Translations under genes and position numbers: made by a program
The notes under the pieces: model-generated
The model's database searches: none
What the model saw: only the letters and a program-made list of their open reading frames with translations
Told to the model about the DNA's origin: nothing
Shown: positions 47,746 to 60,393 of the stretch, in pieces
Position numbering within the stretch: the first letter of the stretch is position 1
How the letters are laid out: each line of letters starts with the position of its first letter
From: Medicago truncatula
Taxonomy: Eukaryota > Streptophyta > Magnoliopsida > Fabales > Fabaceae
DNA length: 64,000 nucleotides
Assembly (NCBI RefSeq): GCF_003473485.1
Contig: NC_053042.1
Location: 55,577,762-55,641,761, forward strand
Direction of reading: 5' to 3'

Positions 47746-50700
47746 ATTGTTTTTTTTTTGTCTAAACGATGTATATGACCAATAACATATACTAGTATCA
47801 CATACATCATTTATTTAATACATCTAAAAAGTGAACATTATTTATAATTGAGATCAAACGGAGTAAATAGGAAACAAAATTGCTAGCGTGAACACTGCCA
47901 TAAAATTGGGTCAAAATATTGCCGACTTGCTTTTCCTTCTTCTAGATGGTAAAGTTTGAAATTGAAGTCATGATTTGCGACTTAATTATATCCACTTGGG
48001 TCAGGAGATTGGTGAAAAGGAAGTGTTCTTTCAACAAGTTAGTGGATATGTGAACTGTGTCTGTGCTGTACTCTCTAGTCTACTTATCTGTTTGTGCTTC
48101 ATGTAGGACAATGATTTCTGTTTTTTTTTGTTAAATAAACTATCAACGTTCGCATGTAATCGTAGAGATTAATTTTTCGAACATGATGAATTCATATTGG
48201 CTGCAAAATTCATCTCCACCAATTTTAATATTGTTGTATTTCCATACCTCAAATTCAATCTGGAGAGCCGCGAACACTAATTACATAGAAAGAGATTTGT
48301 ACCATCTCATTAATATCTCAAATCGGATGAAAACACGTTGGCAGCCAAATTCACATTGACCGTTCTATCATTGTTTCATTTCCATGATTCAAATTCGAAC
48401 CCAAGATTAGAGATCACCAAAGATGGCAAAAGAAATTTTTATCATCTTATTAAAACTTTCTTAGGTTGACAATGATAAATGTTAGTTTTTTTTTTGACAA
48501 AAATGATAAATGTTAGTTGTTTTTATTTATTTGGAATTGAAAAATGGTTTGTCCATAAGTGATTCAAAATTGATGGGTGTATGGACTTATATTGCGCTGA
48601 TTGCGCCATCAACAACATTGGTCCATGTGGGGTGATTCTTGTTTGTTATTAAACTGAAATTTGGATTTTCCAAACTGAATAAAAGTCTTTTAGGGTATGG
48701 TCCCAAATTTCTTAAAAGCTAGTGACATTATAGTCCAAACCTGTATTTGATATTAAGGGGTCCTACGTAACATTTGCTATTTCACTATTTTACAATGTTG
48801 ACGCATACAAATCTTTTCTAGGAAAGACAGTGAAACTAGTTGCAGGTGGGAAACATGGCAATGTTTCTTAAAAAACAGAATGCCTAACGTGTTTCAATTT
48901 CAAATCTATGAACACCATGATGCTGTTGGTGTAGAGTGTAGACTATTCATTTGTGTGTTTTTATTTATTTCAATCTTTGGCTCCCACTTTGTTTTGAAGA
49001 CATTGTATTGATCCCACACATTACATGAATAATTTTTAGGTTATGCTATAAACTTGAGCCATAATGCATTAGTTAAGGAGCTAAAAGAAGAATTGAAAGA
49101 TAAATTTTATATTAAGAAAATATATTTTAATGCACAATTTCTAAAATTAAATTTTTATATTTAGTTTTTTAAGTTGTGGCTTTAGGACACAACATATCAT
49201 TTTCCATGAATGCTACACAATTACTATTTTTTAAGAATGTTTTAGAATTATGAAGGCTATGTCTATAATTAATTTGAATTTATCCACTTTCAAGAAAGTA
49301 GCATTGAACAAATTATTTTCCATGAATGCTACAAAGTTAGCAAATCAAAGTACTCACATTATAAATTTGTGTTTTGAATATTATGTGGACCGTCTAATTT
49401 TATTTTTGGTTCAACTACTATTACAACAAATATAAGATGAGTTTTTCTATCATGTGCAAATTTGCACATGTTAATAAATTTAAAATAGAAATTTTATATT
49501 AAAATTTGTATATTTAATATTAAATATAAAACTTTTGAATAAATAATTGTTGTTTTTCAAAAAAAATTACTACTATTAATTGTTTTAACATGTATAATGT
49601 TACACACTTTAGACAAACTCATATAAGATTCACAATTTGTAAAAAATAAATAAATATAAGACCTCATTTAAAGATACAGCTATAGTTGAATGAATCCTAT
49701 ATACCGTAGACCGTTGTGGAAGAATGCATTGCATCAATCCAGTGGGTTATCTTCATTATTAATGATGACAAGGAAAGCTGCAATTTTAATTAAACAAGTT
49801 CCTCAACTTTTTCTTTTTCTCGGTATAAAATACCTAGCTGAAAAATACTTCTCTGCGAGCAATTCACTTTTAGAGAGTAAAAATGAATGCCATTAAAAAA
49901 GAAGAGTAAAATAGGCAATATCTACCATTGATATAAAATAAATCAATAGTTAATATTATATGCACATGTATAACAAATTATGTCTGATTAAAATATTAGA
50001 CGTTAATTTTCTCATTTTACTAACTATTCATTTTATTCAAGTCAAACAAACCAAACTAGTTTTTTAATCTAATTTTAAATCAAGTTTTTTTATATGACAT
50101 GCTTGAAGTATGAATGAATGAGAGAATAAGTAGTTAGAAATGAAGAAACATATGACTTGAGAGTTTTTTAAGAAAGAGTGAAAGAGTTTTTTGAGATGAC
50201 ACTTGGATATAAATAACACTTCGACATTCAACCTAAAATTTACTGTTTTTAAGCACACCTAAAATAAAAACCCTTACATGAACCATTTTATTACTTCTTA
50301 GGTTTTTCTTTTTTGAAGAAATTACTACTTAGCTCATCATGCTACAAAGATGCAAGAAACATAAAAGAAATAATGGGGTGGATGAAAAGCATTACATATA
50401 TAGCAGAAAAAGTCATCAGGGAATTTCTATTTTTATAAGAAAAGGAATTGCAAGAGCCGCCTAACTTATTCATATACGTGAATGTTATAATTTTTTTATT
50501 ATTTTGTGTGTTTGCTGAAAAATTTCAAGGGTTGCACCTAGCAAAGGCAAAATTCAAAGTCATTTTTTGTGAAGAATATATTTCTCTTTTCATGAAAGAT
50601 GACTATTTCAAATGATAGATAAAATTCATCTCCTTCATTCCTCTCCAAAACTTCCTTAGCTTTTAGAGATGAGTAATCATATTTTTGCATGTCCTTGTAA

Positions 50701-52148
50701 TGGTTATTATGGTAGGAATTTAGTATTGGTTAGTTAAATAAGGTGAATGAAAGGGTATAAGCAATTAATTAAGAGTTTTTAATAACATAATTAAAATGAA
50801 AATGATCAGTTGAAGAAAATGAATAAAAAGGATAACAGTTAACAATGGATTATATAAGATGTAAAATCTATAAAAATAAATAAAAAATGTACCCCTAAAA
50901 AAACAAAATAAGTAAATATTGAAAATCGAAAAATGAATTAAGCTATTTTATATCAATGCATAACCGTTTTAAAAATTATGTATTCATATAACACAATGGA
51001 ATGAGAATGGTTTTTTTTTTTTTTCCTAGAAGTTACAATATACATAGAAGCTAAAACAACAATGGCAATTTAGTTTTTGTTTCTTCTCAATTTGAGTATC
51101 ATTAAGATATATATTGAAAAGTTAGGACTAATAGTGTATAAAATGTCTTTTATAGTTTCTAGTAATGAGCGTTTTTTATTTTATTTATTCATGAACAATT
51201 AGACATAAATTGATATATATACTTATGTAACTTATAAAATACTAAATAAATTTGAAGATAAATAATAAATTTACTATTGGATTGAATAAGAAAAGGTGTG
51301 TAACCAAAAAAAAGAATAAGAAAAGGTGAGAAACAAAGCTTTTAATGACTTTTTGTAAAAAAAAAAAAAGCTTTTAATGACTTAAGTTTAGTTTATAATG
51401 TTGAAGAATTTTTAGAGGTGTCACATAGACACAATCCTAGCATTAGAATGAATCAAGTTTAGGATTTTCAAAGTTATAATTATTATTAATATTATATATT
51501 ATATATATAGAAAGATAGATAGACAGTAAATATATATTCATCTTTAGATAGATAGTAAGTAAAGTAAGAAAAAATAAGAGGACAAACATAGAATTTGTGT
51601 TAGAAATTCAAAAGCAAAAAATTGACCAAAGGACTAATTTGCTTGACTCTTATAATTTCATTGCCCACAATATTTATATACAAAAAGTTTTCCGACTAAA
51701 TAAGAAAACTGCGAAAGAGTGCCGTTAGTGCATAATTTTACATTCCAAGTAATTTGAAGTTCAAATGCAAATTTTAGAGCTTTTGAAACTGGAAACATCC
51801 CGTGGGAAAGGCTGAGCACCTAATCCTCGTGCTGCCAAACTGGGAAATTCCTCAAATTGTGTAAACCTCTAAATTGCCTACGAAATAAGAATTACACCCT
51901 CACCATAAAAAAAAATGACAACCCCAATATGCATATATTTGAATTTTAAATATATATTTTCTCCTTAAATCATTTTGAATTATATTCTTAATGATAGACA
52001 GTGATAAAAACAATTTATTGTAAACCGTATGTCAGACTAAATATTTTTTGTTCCAACACATTAATACACCCGCTAGGGTCACAAGGTTGTGTAACTAAGT
52101 CCAATCATTCCATCTCTTCACAGCATCCACACTTTAGGCATCCCAAGA

Positions 52149-55100
52149 CTAAAGATGATTAGTCATGTTTAGAGTCTTTAGGAAGAATGTATAAGTGAAG
52201 GCGTCTTCCTGAAGTTTCTCAAATCTACATTCACACACAAATTACCAAATTATATAAATAAAATTACAGCAAACCAAATACATTTGAGAAAGAAAAAAAA
52301 AGATACAACGAATTTGTCTTTAAAAAGGAAAGTAAAGGTGAAGCCATTTTAAAAATTTCATGGTTTAAAAACACAAATATTAAATTAAGAGATGTATTAT
52401 TATTTGATCACTTTATACTTTATAGAGTTAAAAAATAGTTCTACATTTAAACTCCTAGGAAGCATCTTAGAAGATGGCTCATGCAATAATCATCAGCAAT
52501 ATAGTCTAGCTTCTTTCTAACTCATCCTTAGCTGTAAAAATCCATAACTTGCTCACTAATAAATCACATTCTACACTTTGAACGACAAACTTAAAGAGTG
52601 ACAAAATCCACATAGTACCTTCATTAAACTAAAACCTCCCATTTCTCCTACCGTAACCAAAACAAAAGAACAAAGTCGTAAATGTAAAACACCCCAAACA
52701 CTAAACAAGTTTAAAAACACACAGCGGTAAGTTATGCTTTACCTTCCCGACTTCGAAAAATGTCCAGCACCAAGTTCACATTTAAACAACAGTATGTTAT
52801 CATCAGTTTTCATATCCCTCAATTTTGCCACGAACTTTGCAGGTTCAGAATACAGAACACGTGGGTCTACAGAATGTACAGGCAGAGATGATAAGACACT
52901 AATATCACTAAATAATAAGAATGTTTTAGCTTTACATATCAAAAAAGAATAGTTCCAAGCCAAGAATCAGGCATGCTTACCATTTAATCCAGCTGTAACA
53001 AGAATATGTGGGTAATTCTGTACTTTGACCTGCATAGAACGAGAAATAGAAAAGCAAAAACAAAGTATGATTCCTAGTAACCATTCCTTAAAGAGAGAAT
53101 AAAAATTATACTTGAACAAAAAATAAACATGCGGTGAAAATTAGAGGCCATTAAGTGCAGTATTTGTTCTTACATTATCAACAGGGGAATATGACTTCAT
53201 GTAGAAGTAGAATTCCTCCTTCCTAGGATCACCCCATTCCTACAGTAACATAAGGAAATAATCTCAATTACCAAAAGAAACACACAAGAAATCACTCCAT
53301 ACGATATTATGTGGAGTTGCTTAAATAATGAAATTCAAGAGCTTTGATGGCACACACAAAATAAAACTCACATACTTATCTCGGAAGGAATATAAGCGGT
53401 TATATGTCAAGTGCAGTGCCTCTTCTTAATACCAGTTTAAAAGACAAACAAATTATGACAGCTCGTCTGTATTAACCGAGACATTTGCTTGTTTACTTTC
53501 ATGGCAAAAATACTTTTAATGCATCAAGTTGAAAGCTACTATTTGTAGCTTCATGGAAATCATGTTGAAATTTTTTTGGGAAATGAGAAATGGAAGCTGA
53601 CGCACACATCCAACCAGTAGTGCACAAAATTATGTGATATAGCAGCAAGGATTCAGTTTATTTATCAATTTGGTTGTGCAAAAATAATACAGCAGTAAAA
53701 TGCAAGGGATGTAGCTGTGATTTCTTCTAAACGGAAAATCGCCAGCAGTGTGACAGTGAATGGGCCAGTGTCATGAGAGAAAGAAAATACTCCCTCCGTC
53801 CCATATTAAGGGACACAGTTGACTCTATCACACATACCAATGCATATTTATCTTTAATATCTTTAATTATCTATTACAAAAAAATTATGAAAATTTAATA
53901 TTTTGAAAATATTCATTGAGACGAATCCAACAACATCTTATATGATATTATTTATCTTTGTATATTGGTAAAAAAAATACGGTCAAAATATGTTAGGTCA
54001 ATAGTGCACATTGTCAACTAAGTCATCTAAAATGGGACGGAGGGAGTAAGGAAGGTTAAAGATCAATTAAAACTAGAGAGGGGGTGTGACATTTAACCAG
54101 AAAATCAAACAGAAGCACTTCCGTTGTCTTTTTTGTAAAAGATATTTTAGTTTCTTACAGGTTCCAACATATTTTCCTTCTCTTACAAGTTATAAAATGT
54201 CTTCATTTGATTCATTAAAAATTAATAATGCGCACAATACAAATTCATGCTGTTAGGGGAGTATTCATTTGGAAAATATCAGCCAATGCATCTTTGGCAG
54301 TGACATCTACACTGAAAGCGACGTTTTCTTATGCTCCCTAAAGGCAATCATAAAAAACATTAACTTCATAAATTAAGACTATATCTCCAATTTTAAAAGA
54401 CATAATGAGATAAAGTCAAACAGAAACATCTAGTTATTAAATTTGAATCATTTTCATATGTTGGCATGGAATGGCAGATTAAGAGAAAGAAATTTACCTC
54501 CCATTCAGAAGTAGTGAGAGGAATAGTTGGATCAAGCATTGTTGTCACAACATCCACAAAAGGTACTCCGGCCACAGCAGCCTTGAATAAATCCGGTCTC
54601 ATATTAAGAACTCCACCAATTAGCAAACCCCCAGCACTTCTGCCATTTATGCAAAGTCTTTCCTTGGAACAGAATTTTTTTTCAATCAAATGTTCAGCAC
54701 ATGCAATAAAATCAGTGAAAGTGTTCTTTTTCTTGAGCAGCTTCCCATTCTCATACCACTGCCTCCCCATTTCACCACCTCCGCGTATATGAGCTATAAC
54801 ATATATGAAACCTCGATCTAACAATGAAAGCCTTGATGACTTGAAACTGGGATCTATGCATGCCTGTGGACAATTTAAGGTCACTGGATTGTAGAATCAA
54901 GAAGAAATAGGATACACGTTCAAGGTATAAACAGATTCATGATTGTAATATATGCTGCTTAGACTGCAAAACTTCTGCAACCAAAGGAACGGGCTGACTA
55001 AAAAATAGCACCCATATACCACAGAGGGAACATAAATATATAGATAGACAAATAAATAACCAGCTTTGCTTGTCTAACAATTAAAGGCAGAAAAAAAAAA

Positions 55101-58100
55101 ATCAGAAATCTATTAATGAAACGATCTTTAAAAGCCAAAAGAAATATAAATATGGATGTTCATGAACAAAGGCATCTTGCATACAACAAAACAGGCTCCT
55201 AAGACAGAGAAAGCTTTACCTTTGTTCCAATAAGACAAGAAAGTATTCAAAAAATTTAATTAAATTTAGAATTCAAGTAATAAACATTGATGTGGTGCAT
55301 TAGCCAATATAAAACCAAAGCATAGAATTCAAAATTGGCACTGTGCAATATAATTCATATAAAATGTTACTCTTCTTTTACCTCATAAGACCCGTAGCCA
55401 TAAAGTAGTAATGGATCTGATCCATCGAGCTTCACAAGATCTTTTCGGTATACAAGTGACATGGGAATCAAAGTTCCATCTGAAGCACGTGCCCACTGCC
55501 TTTCAGTGACGTATTTTGTTGCATCAAAACCTCCGAGAACCTGAGAATAATAGGAGACAAATAATACAGGTATAGAGAGCAATTGAACAAAACTCAAGGA
55601 AATGAGGAAAACCTATAATAATTATAATAGTAATTAGATTAAATTACTCCACAAGTCCTTATAGTTTTATTAAATATTTAAACAGGTCTCTAGAATTTAA
55701 TTTCATAAGGCCTGATGTAAAATTGAACAGCTTGAGTTTAACTGCTCATTGAACTTACCGAGTCAATCTTCTTCAAAACTGAGATTCCAGCCTTCATATC
55801 ATAGTCATAAACAGAGGGAGGCGTCTTCAATGAGCTATATGAAAATCGTAAAATACTTGACGAAAACTCTGACTCTGAAGAATCCACATAGTATACTGGA
55901 TCAATAAAACTAACCACCTGACCACTTTCAAGACTTCTTAGAGGTTCACCAACAGATGGAAGGTGATAAACAATTATTTTTGGTAGACCATTTTCTCTCT
56001 CATATGCAACAAGATGATCGCTAAAAAGTTGTATCTCCTGAATTTTCACACTAAAGAAAATTCAATGTAAGTTTTGGTGACAGTGAAAAACACACACTCA
56101 AAGAATTTCCATTCTTCACATTTTTATTCATGTTAACACTTTACGGAAATAATCAAGGATGATAAGTATCATCATATGAAAATAGTGCAACAGCTAATTA
56201 GTTCACTGTATAAACTGCGTTGGGTAGACGAAACTTTTAATCCTCAAAAAGGTAATTGTTTTGGCTTTTGAAAATGGAACATATATCTAGCATAAGAACT
56301 ATGAAGTTCTCCTAAACAACATTTTGGAAAGCATTTCATTAATATTGTTGTACATCGTTGAACACACGACCCAGTGACCCCACATTCAAAAGCCAAGCAC
56401 GCTGTCATTATAATTTACTCAAGATTATGCTCAAAATAAAGGAAACAGCTAAGCAGTGATGCAAAATTTGCGTTACCTTTCTCTGTGGGGAATAAGAACT
56501 GTAGTTGAAGAGGTGTTGTTGACAGCACATGCTACAACTTCTGAATTGAAAAATTGATCACTTCTCCGCTTAATAAAGAAATGATCTCCACGATGGCTGA
56601 CAGTAGTGTCAATACCATCCACACGTTGTGTCAAAACTTTAAGACCTTCTTCATGCTTGGAAACATCAAGATAAAAATTGAACCTTGTAGTTTTACTTTC
56701 CGATGCAACAAACAAATATTTCTTGTTCTCGGAAGCTTCAAGGTCAAGAGAAAACGTATCATCTTTTTCCTCGTAAAGACAAGTATCTTTTGATTGTTTT
56801 GTTCCTAACGCATGAAACCATGCCTGTATCACTTAAGGCGTTAGCATAACAAGAGTTACAAGATAAATAAAATATTCCATATGCAGCAAAATACTAAACA
56901 ATCTAAAACTTATAGACACGTGAGGTAAATGATAATGGTATAGAAGTGAGGCGAAAAACACAAGGAAATTGGTTATGACATACAAAATTAATTGTCAAAT
57001 GAAACCTTGTATATATTCAAATATCTAAATACCATGTTGAAACAAGATAAGGTGTGCATCTGTTTCAACTTTGTGAAAAAAATAAGCAATTTAATGACAT
57101 CACTTTTTGTATCCTTCATTCTTTTCTGAAGCTGCTATTTTTTGGCTTACGAGAAAAGCATTAAAACAACTTTGTTTGAGAGTTTTGCTTATTTCTGAAA
57201 AAACTTACTGAATAACTATAAAACTTGTGAAGATTTTTTTAATTAAGGTGCAATTTTTCCTTAAAAAAGCTCAATTAATCAGTCAGAAACTTATGTCCGG
57301 CTTTGAATTAAGCAGAAAACATCCAGTTTCGGCTGCAGATTGAAACACACATTGTAACCACAAATCTCATCTAATTTTCAGCATCTTTATATCTGGCTAA
57401 ATTAGGTTCTAATTCAATTCGGCAAGTTTCGCTCCTAAACAAATTGAAATTGAAAACATTGCCCAAGGGCTTTGAATATGTTATTGTTTCTGAATAAAGA
57501 AGTGCTGATTATATCTGAACAATTAAATACTGGGTTGAAAGGAGAATTTCCCACCTTGTCAGGTCTAAGAATATTATCCATTGTTACATAAACTAGAGCA
57601 TCATCACCAGCCCATTCAAGGTTTGATGTTACACTGACAAGAGGCTCTCCAATCGGAGCTTGAGTCTCAATATCCATGACATAAACAGTATATATTTCAT
57701 CTCCTTTGGTGTCTTCTGCATATGCTACTAACTTGTTATTTGGGCTAACCTGAAAAGAAATAAAATTTTAAATAAAATAAAAACAGGGCAGAAATCAAGA
57801 AACAAAAGAGAATAAAACAAAATTAAAATCCCATGATAATGATATGATCTAACCTTAAAAGTACCGATACTGTAATATTCGTGCTGTTGTGCCTTGATAT
57901 TCTCATCCAAAATAACATGCTCCGGAGGAGCATCAGGTCCTGTAGGCATGGTGTCATTAACAGATGGAACCTTTTGGTTATCAGATATAAGGCGTCTACA
58001 ATATTGAACATACTCCTTTCCTTCCAATGTTTTCTTATAATAGTAATAAGGCCCTTTGCGTACGGGTGCAGATATATCTTCCTCCTTTATCCTTCCTTTT

Positions 58101-59366
58101 ATCTCAGCAAAAAGCTTATCTTCAATTTTTTTGGTTCCTAGAAATTAAAAAATGTGAATAATATTATCAGACTAGTTAGAATTAATCTCCTTCAAATTTC
58201 AAAAGCCTTCTTATGTGAGTGTGTATATAGCAATCGGATTTCCTACTCAGCACGTTACAGTTATTGAGCCTTTACCCATTTGCACAATGAACACTCTCCA
58301 TAGTGTCCATACATTGAGTTCAAACATATGTTTGTTCTGTTTAGTTGTCTCTAATATATAGTGTTTACTTAACAATGTCATATTGAACCTCTTTGGATTG
58401 ACTTTTTTGAGCTTATCTACTGACATAAGCACCTGTGACACTGTTTAAGAGAACTTATGAAAACAGCTTATGACATAAGGCCTGTTTGGATTATTTACAT
58501 AAGCTGTTCTGTGAGATTGTTTGGGAGAATTCATGAAAACAGCTTATGACAATTTTCATAAGCTTTTTTCAACTTATTTCCATAAGTTCTCCAATATAGT
58601 TTATAAAAACAGCTTAAGGCATATATAAAAACAATTTTACATTGGTTTATCTTTTGCTATAATAAAAAGCGTATGCAAGCTTAGACATAAGCGCTTGTTT
58701 TATAACATAAGCTGCTAATAACCTGTTTTCGTCTTATTTACATAAGCTTTCCAAGATAGCTTATGAAAACAGCTTATGGCAAGTTCATATGTCATAAGCT
58801 GATTTCGGCTTATTTCCATAAGCTCTCTAGAATAGCTTATGAAAACAGCTTATAACAAGTTCATAAGATATTTTCAGGTTATTTCCATAAGCTTCATTCA
58901 CAGTGTCCCACACATTCATTCACATTGTCCCACACATGCAAGTTGCGTGGATCGTATTTAATAAAAGAAAATGCAGTGAAAGCGAAAGAGGATAAGATAA
59001 TGAGATAGAATTATTGATACCTGACATGACGGAATCAGTGTAAGCATTTTCCTGACGGAGATAAGAAAGCACATCGGGATCGGAGCGAGAATCATCACGG
59101 AGCCAATAGTAGTTATCGATCCTCACATCATTGAAAAGCTCCATTTTGTGCTCAACCTTCTTCGCCACCGGAGGAGGAAGCGGAGATTGAGAATGCGGCG
59201 ACAGAGATTGAGATTGTGGAGGTGAAGTCGTCATCGGACGGCGGTGGTGATGAGAGAACGCGGCGGTGGTGGAAAAAGGAAGAGAAAGAGTGAGGACGGA
59301 AACAGTTAGAGGAATGCAGCAGAATAATCGACTAATGTTTAAGCGAACAAGATTTTGATTTAGCAT
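52149..59366 (-). CDS. Prolyl oligopeptidase family serine peptidase (S9A, protease II type)
   Basis: Eleven exons on the minus strand give about 767 residues: 59366-59021, 58137-57854, 57749-57555, 56823-56477, 56050-55759, 55540-55382, 54863-54498, 53239-53174, 53029-52981, 52866-52743, 52224-52149. All junctions are GT-AG and in frame. The N-terminal VEHKMELFNDVRIDNYYWLR opens the beta-propeller. The alpha/beta hydrolase part has GRSAGG (Ser617), NDPRV (Asp702) and GAGHFSKSG (His737), a complete triad. From memory it follows Arabidopsis At1g50380 closely. The first 44 residues, arginine-containing and hydrophobic, are extra and could target an organelle; a second ATG at codon 45 would give a cytosolic form. 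A MITE sits in intron 7 and an AGCTTAT-rich repeat in intron 1. Confidence 0.9.
53790..54046. mobile_element. Stowaway MITE in an intron of the prolyl oligopeptidase gene
   Basis: CTCCCTCCGTCCCATATTAA at the left and AAAATGGGACGGAGGGAG at the right, with TA at 53788-53789 and 54047-54048. 257 bp, non-coding, well clear of the splice sites. Confidence 0.9.
58380..58900. repeat. AGCTTATGA-rich imperfect repeat array in intron 1
   Basis: Units of the type CATAAGCTCTCTAGAATAGC followed by TTATGAAAACAGCTTATG recur at least five times with variation, and each unit is itself near-palindromic (AAGCTTAT/ATAAGCTT words). The pattern resembles a widespread legume MITE family built from subterminal repeats. 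Ends not defined. Confidence 0.5.
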
Positions 59367-60393
59367 TTTTTATTTGTTTTATTTATTGGGTTTCAATTTT
59401 TGAAAACAGTCTACTCCACTCCACTCACTCACTCACTTTTTTTTTTTTTTTTTTTTTTTCCTTAAAAAATATTCAGAAATGCATTATGACATGGTAGAAC
59501 GAATGATGATATACGATATATAAATACGTACGATTTTTCTGTAGTCTTAAAAATCATCGATTTATTGTTTTCAAATATGAATGGACTATATTCGTCCAGG
59601 ACAAAATATAGTATCTTCATTTTTTCTTTAGACAAAAAATATAGTATCTTTGTGCCTGCGTTTAAAAAAAAAATTTTATATTTGTATTAGACTCTTTACT
59701 TGTGTGGATAATTAGAGTGACAACAATTTCTATATTGGGTTAGTCTATAGTACTCTACACATATATTTGCTCTGACTATAACTGAAACCTCGTTAGTAGA
59801 ATTGGTCCGCCTTTGAGTTGGATACATGAATTGGTTAGTTTATAGTGTACTCTACTCAACATATATTTTCCAGTAAGATAAAGAAAAACATTTACATTAA
59901 ATATAGCAATATTCAAGGTTCACGTGAAAAATGAAATTAACATAACACTACTTCCTACTACAAAAATGCTGATGCCTCTGACAGTCACCATCATCAACCT
60001 CAGAGAGAGCCTTCTTGATGCACACAGATGACATTACTCATAATCCCCCACGAATCTTAAGTTAGTCCACTACAAATGATATCTGTACTTTCTAAATATG
60101 CACAAGGCTCAAAGTATTTTTTGATTTAACTCGCAATTTGCAAATGAAGATTCATCTTCGACATTCCATTTTTCTTTTAACCCACCAAGCCAAGCCTAAG
60201 GTGATGATGGCTTCCACGGTCACACATCAAACAGCCCATTGCAGGAATTTCTTGCAGTTATTTATCATATTGTATGCACTGCAGTCAACGGAGCTATGCA
60301 TTCACTTCCTTGCATATTTTACACAATGACAGAACGCTAGATGGAAATACTTCCGCGATATGGCTTAGTATAAACTTCGAGCTCTTCAATTTT
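59367..60393. other. Intergenic between two minus-strand genes
   Basis: Contains a T-run at about 59438-59460 just upstream of the prolyl oligopeptidase gene, where its promoter must lie, and the 3' region of the MRL7-type gene. No other gene seen. Confidence 0.55.

Larger units (their letters stand above)
41501..52148. other. Gene desert of about 10.6 kb
   Basis: No intact gene. It contains a worn SINE (42875-43030), a Stowaway relic (44739-44810), a retroposon (45461-45980), a SINE (46478-46612) and a degenerate LINE (46958-47745). From 42090 to 42175 a GTTCGAATTTCAGACC word may be another SINE tail. 47760-52148 is AT-rich with no feature I can support. Confidence 0.55.
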
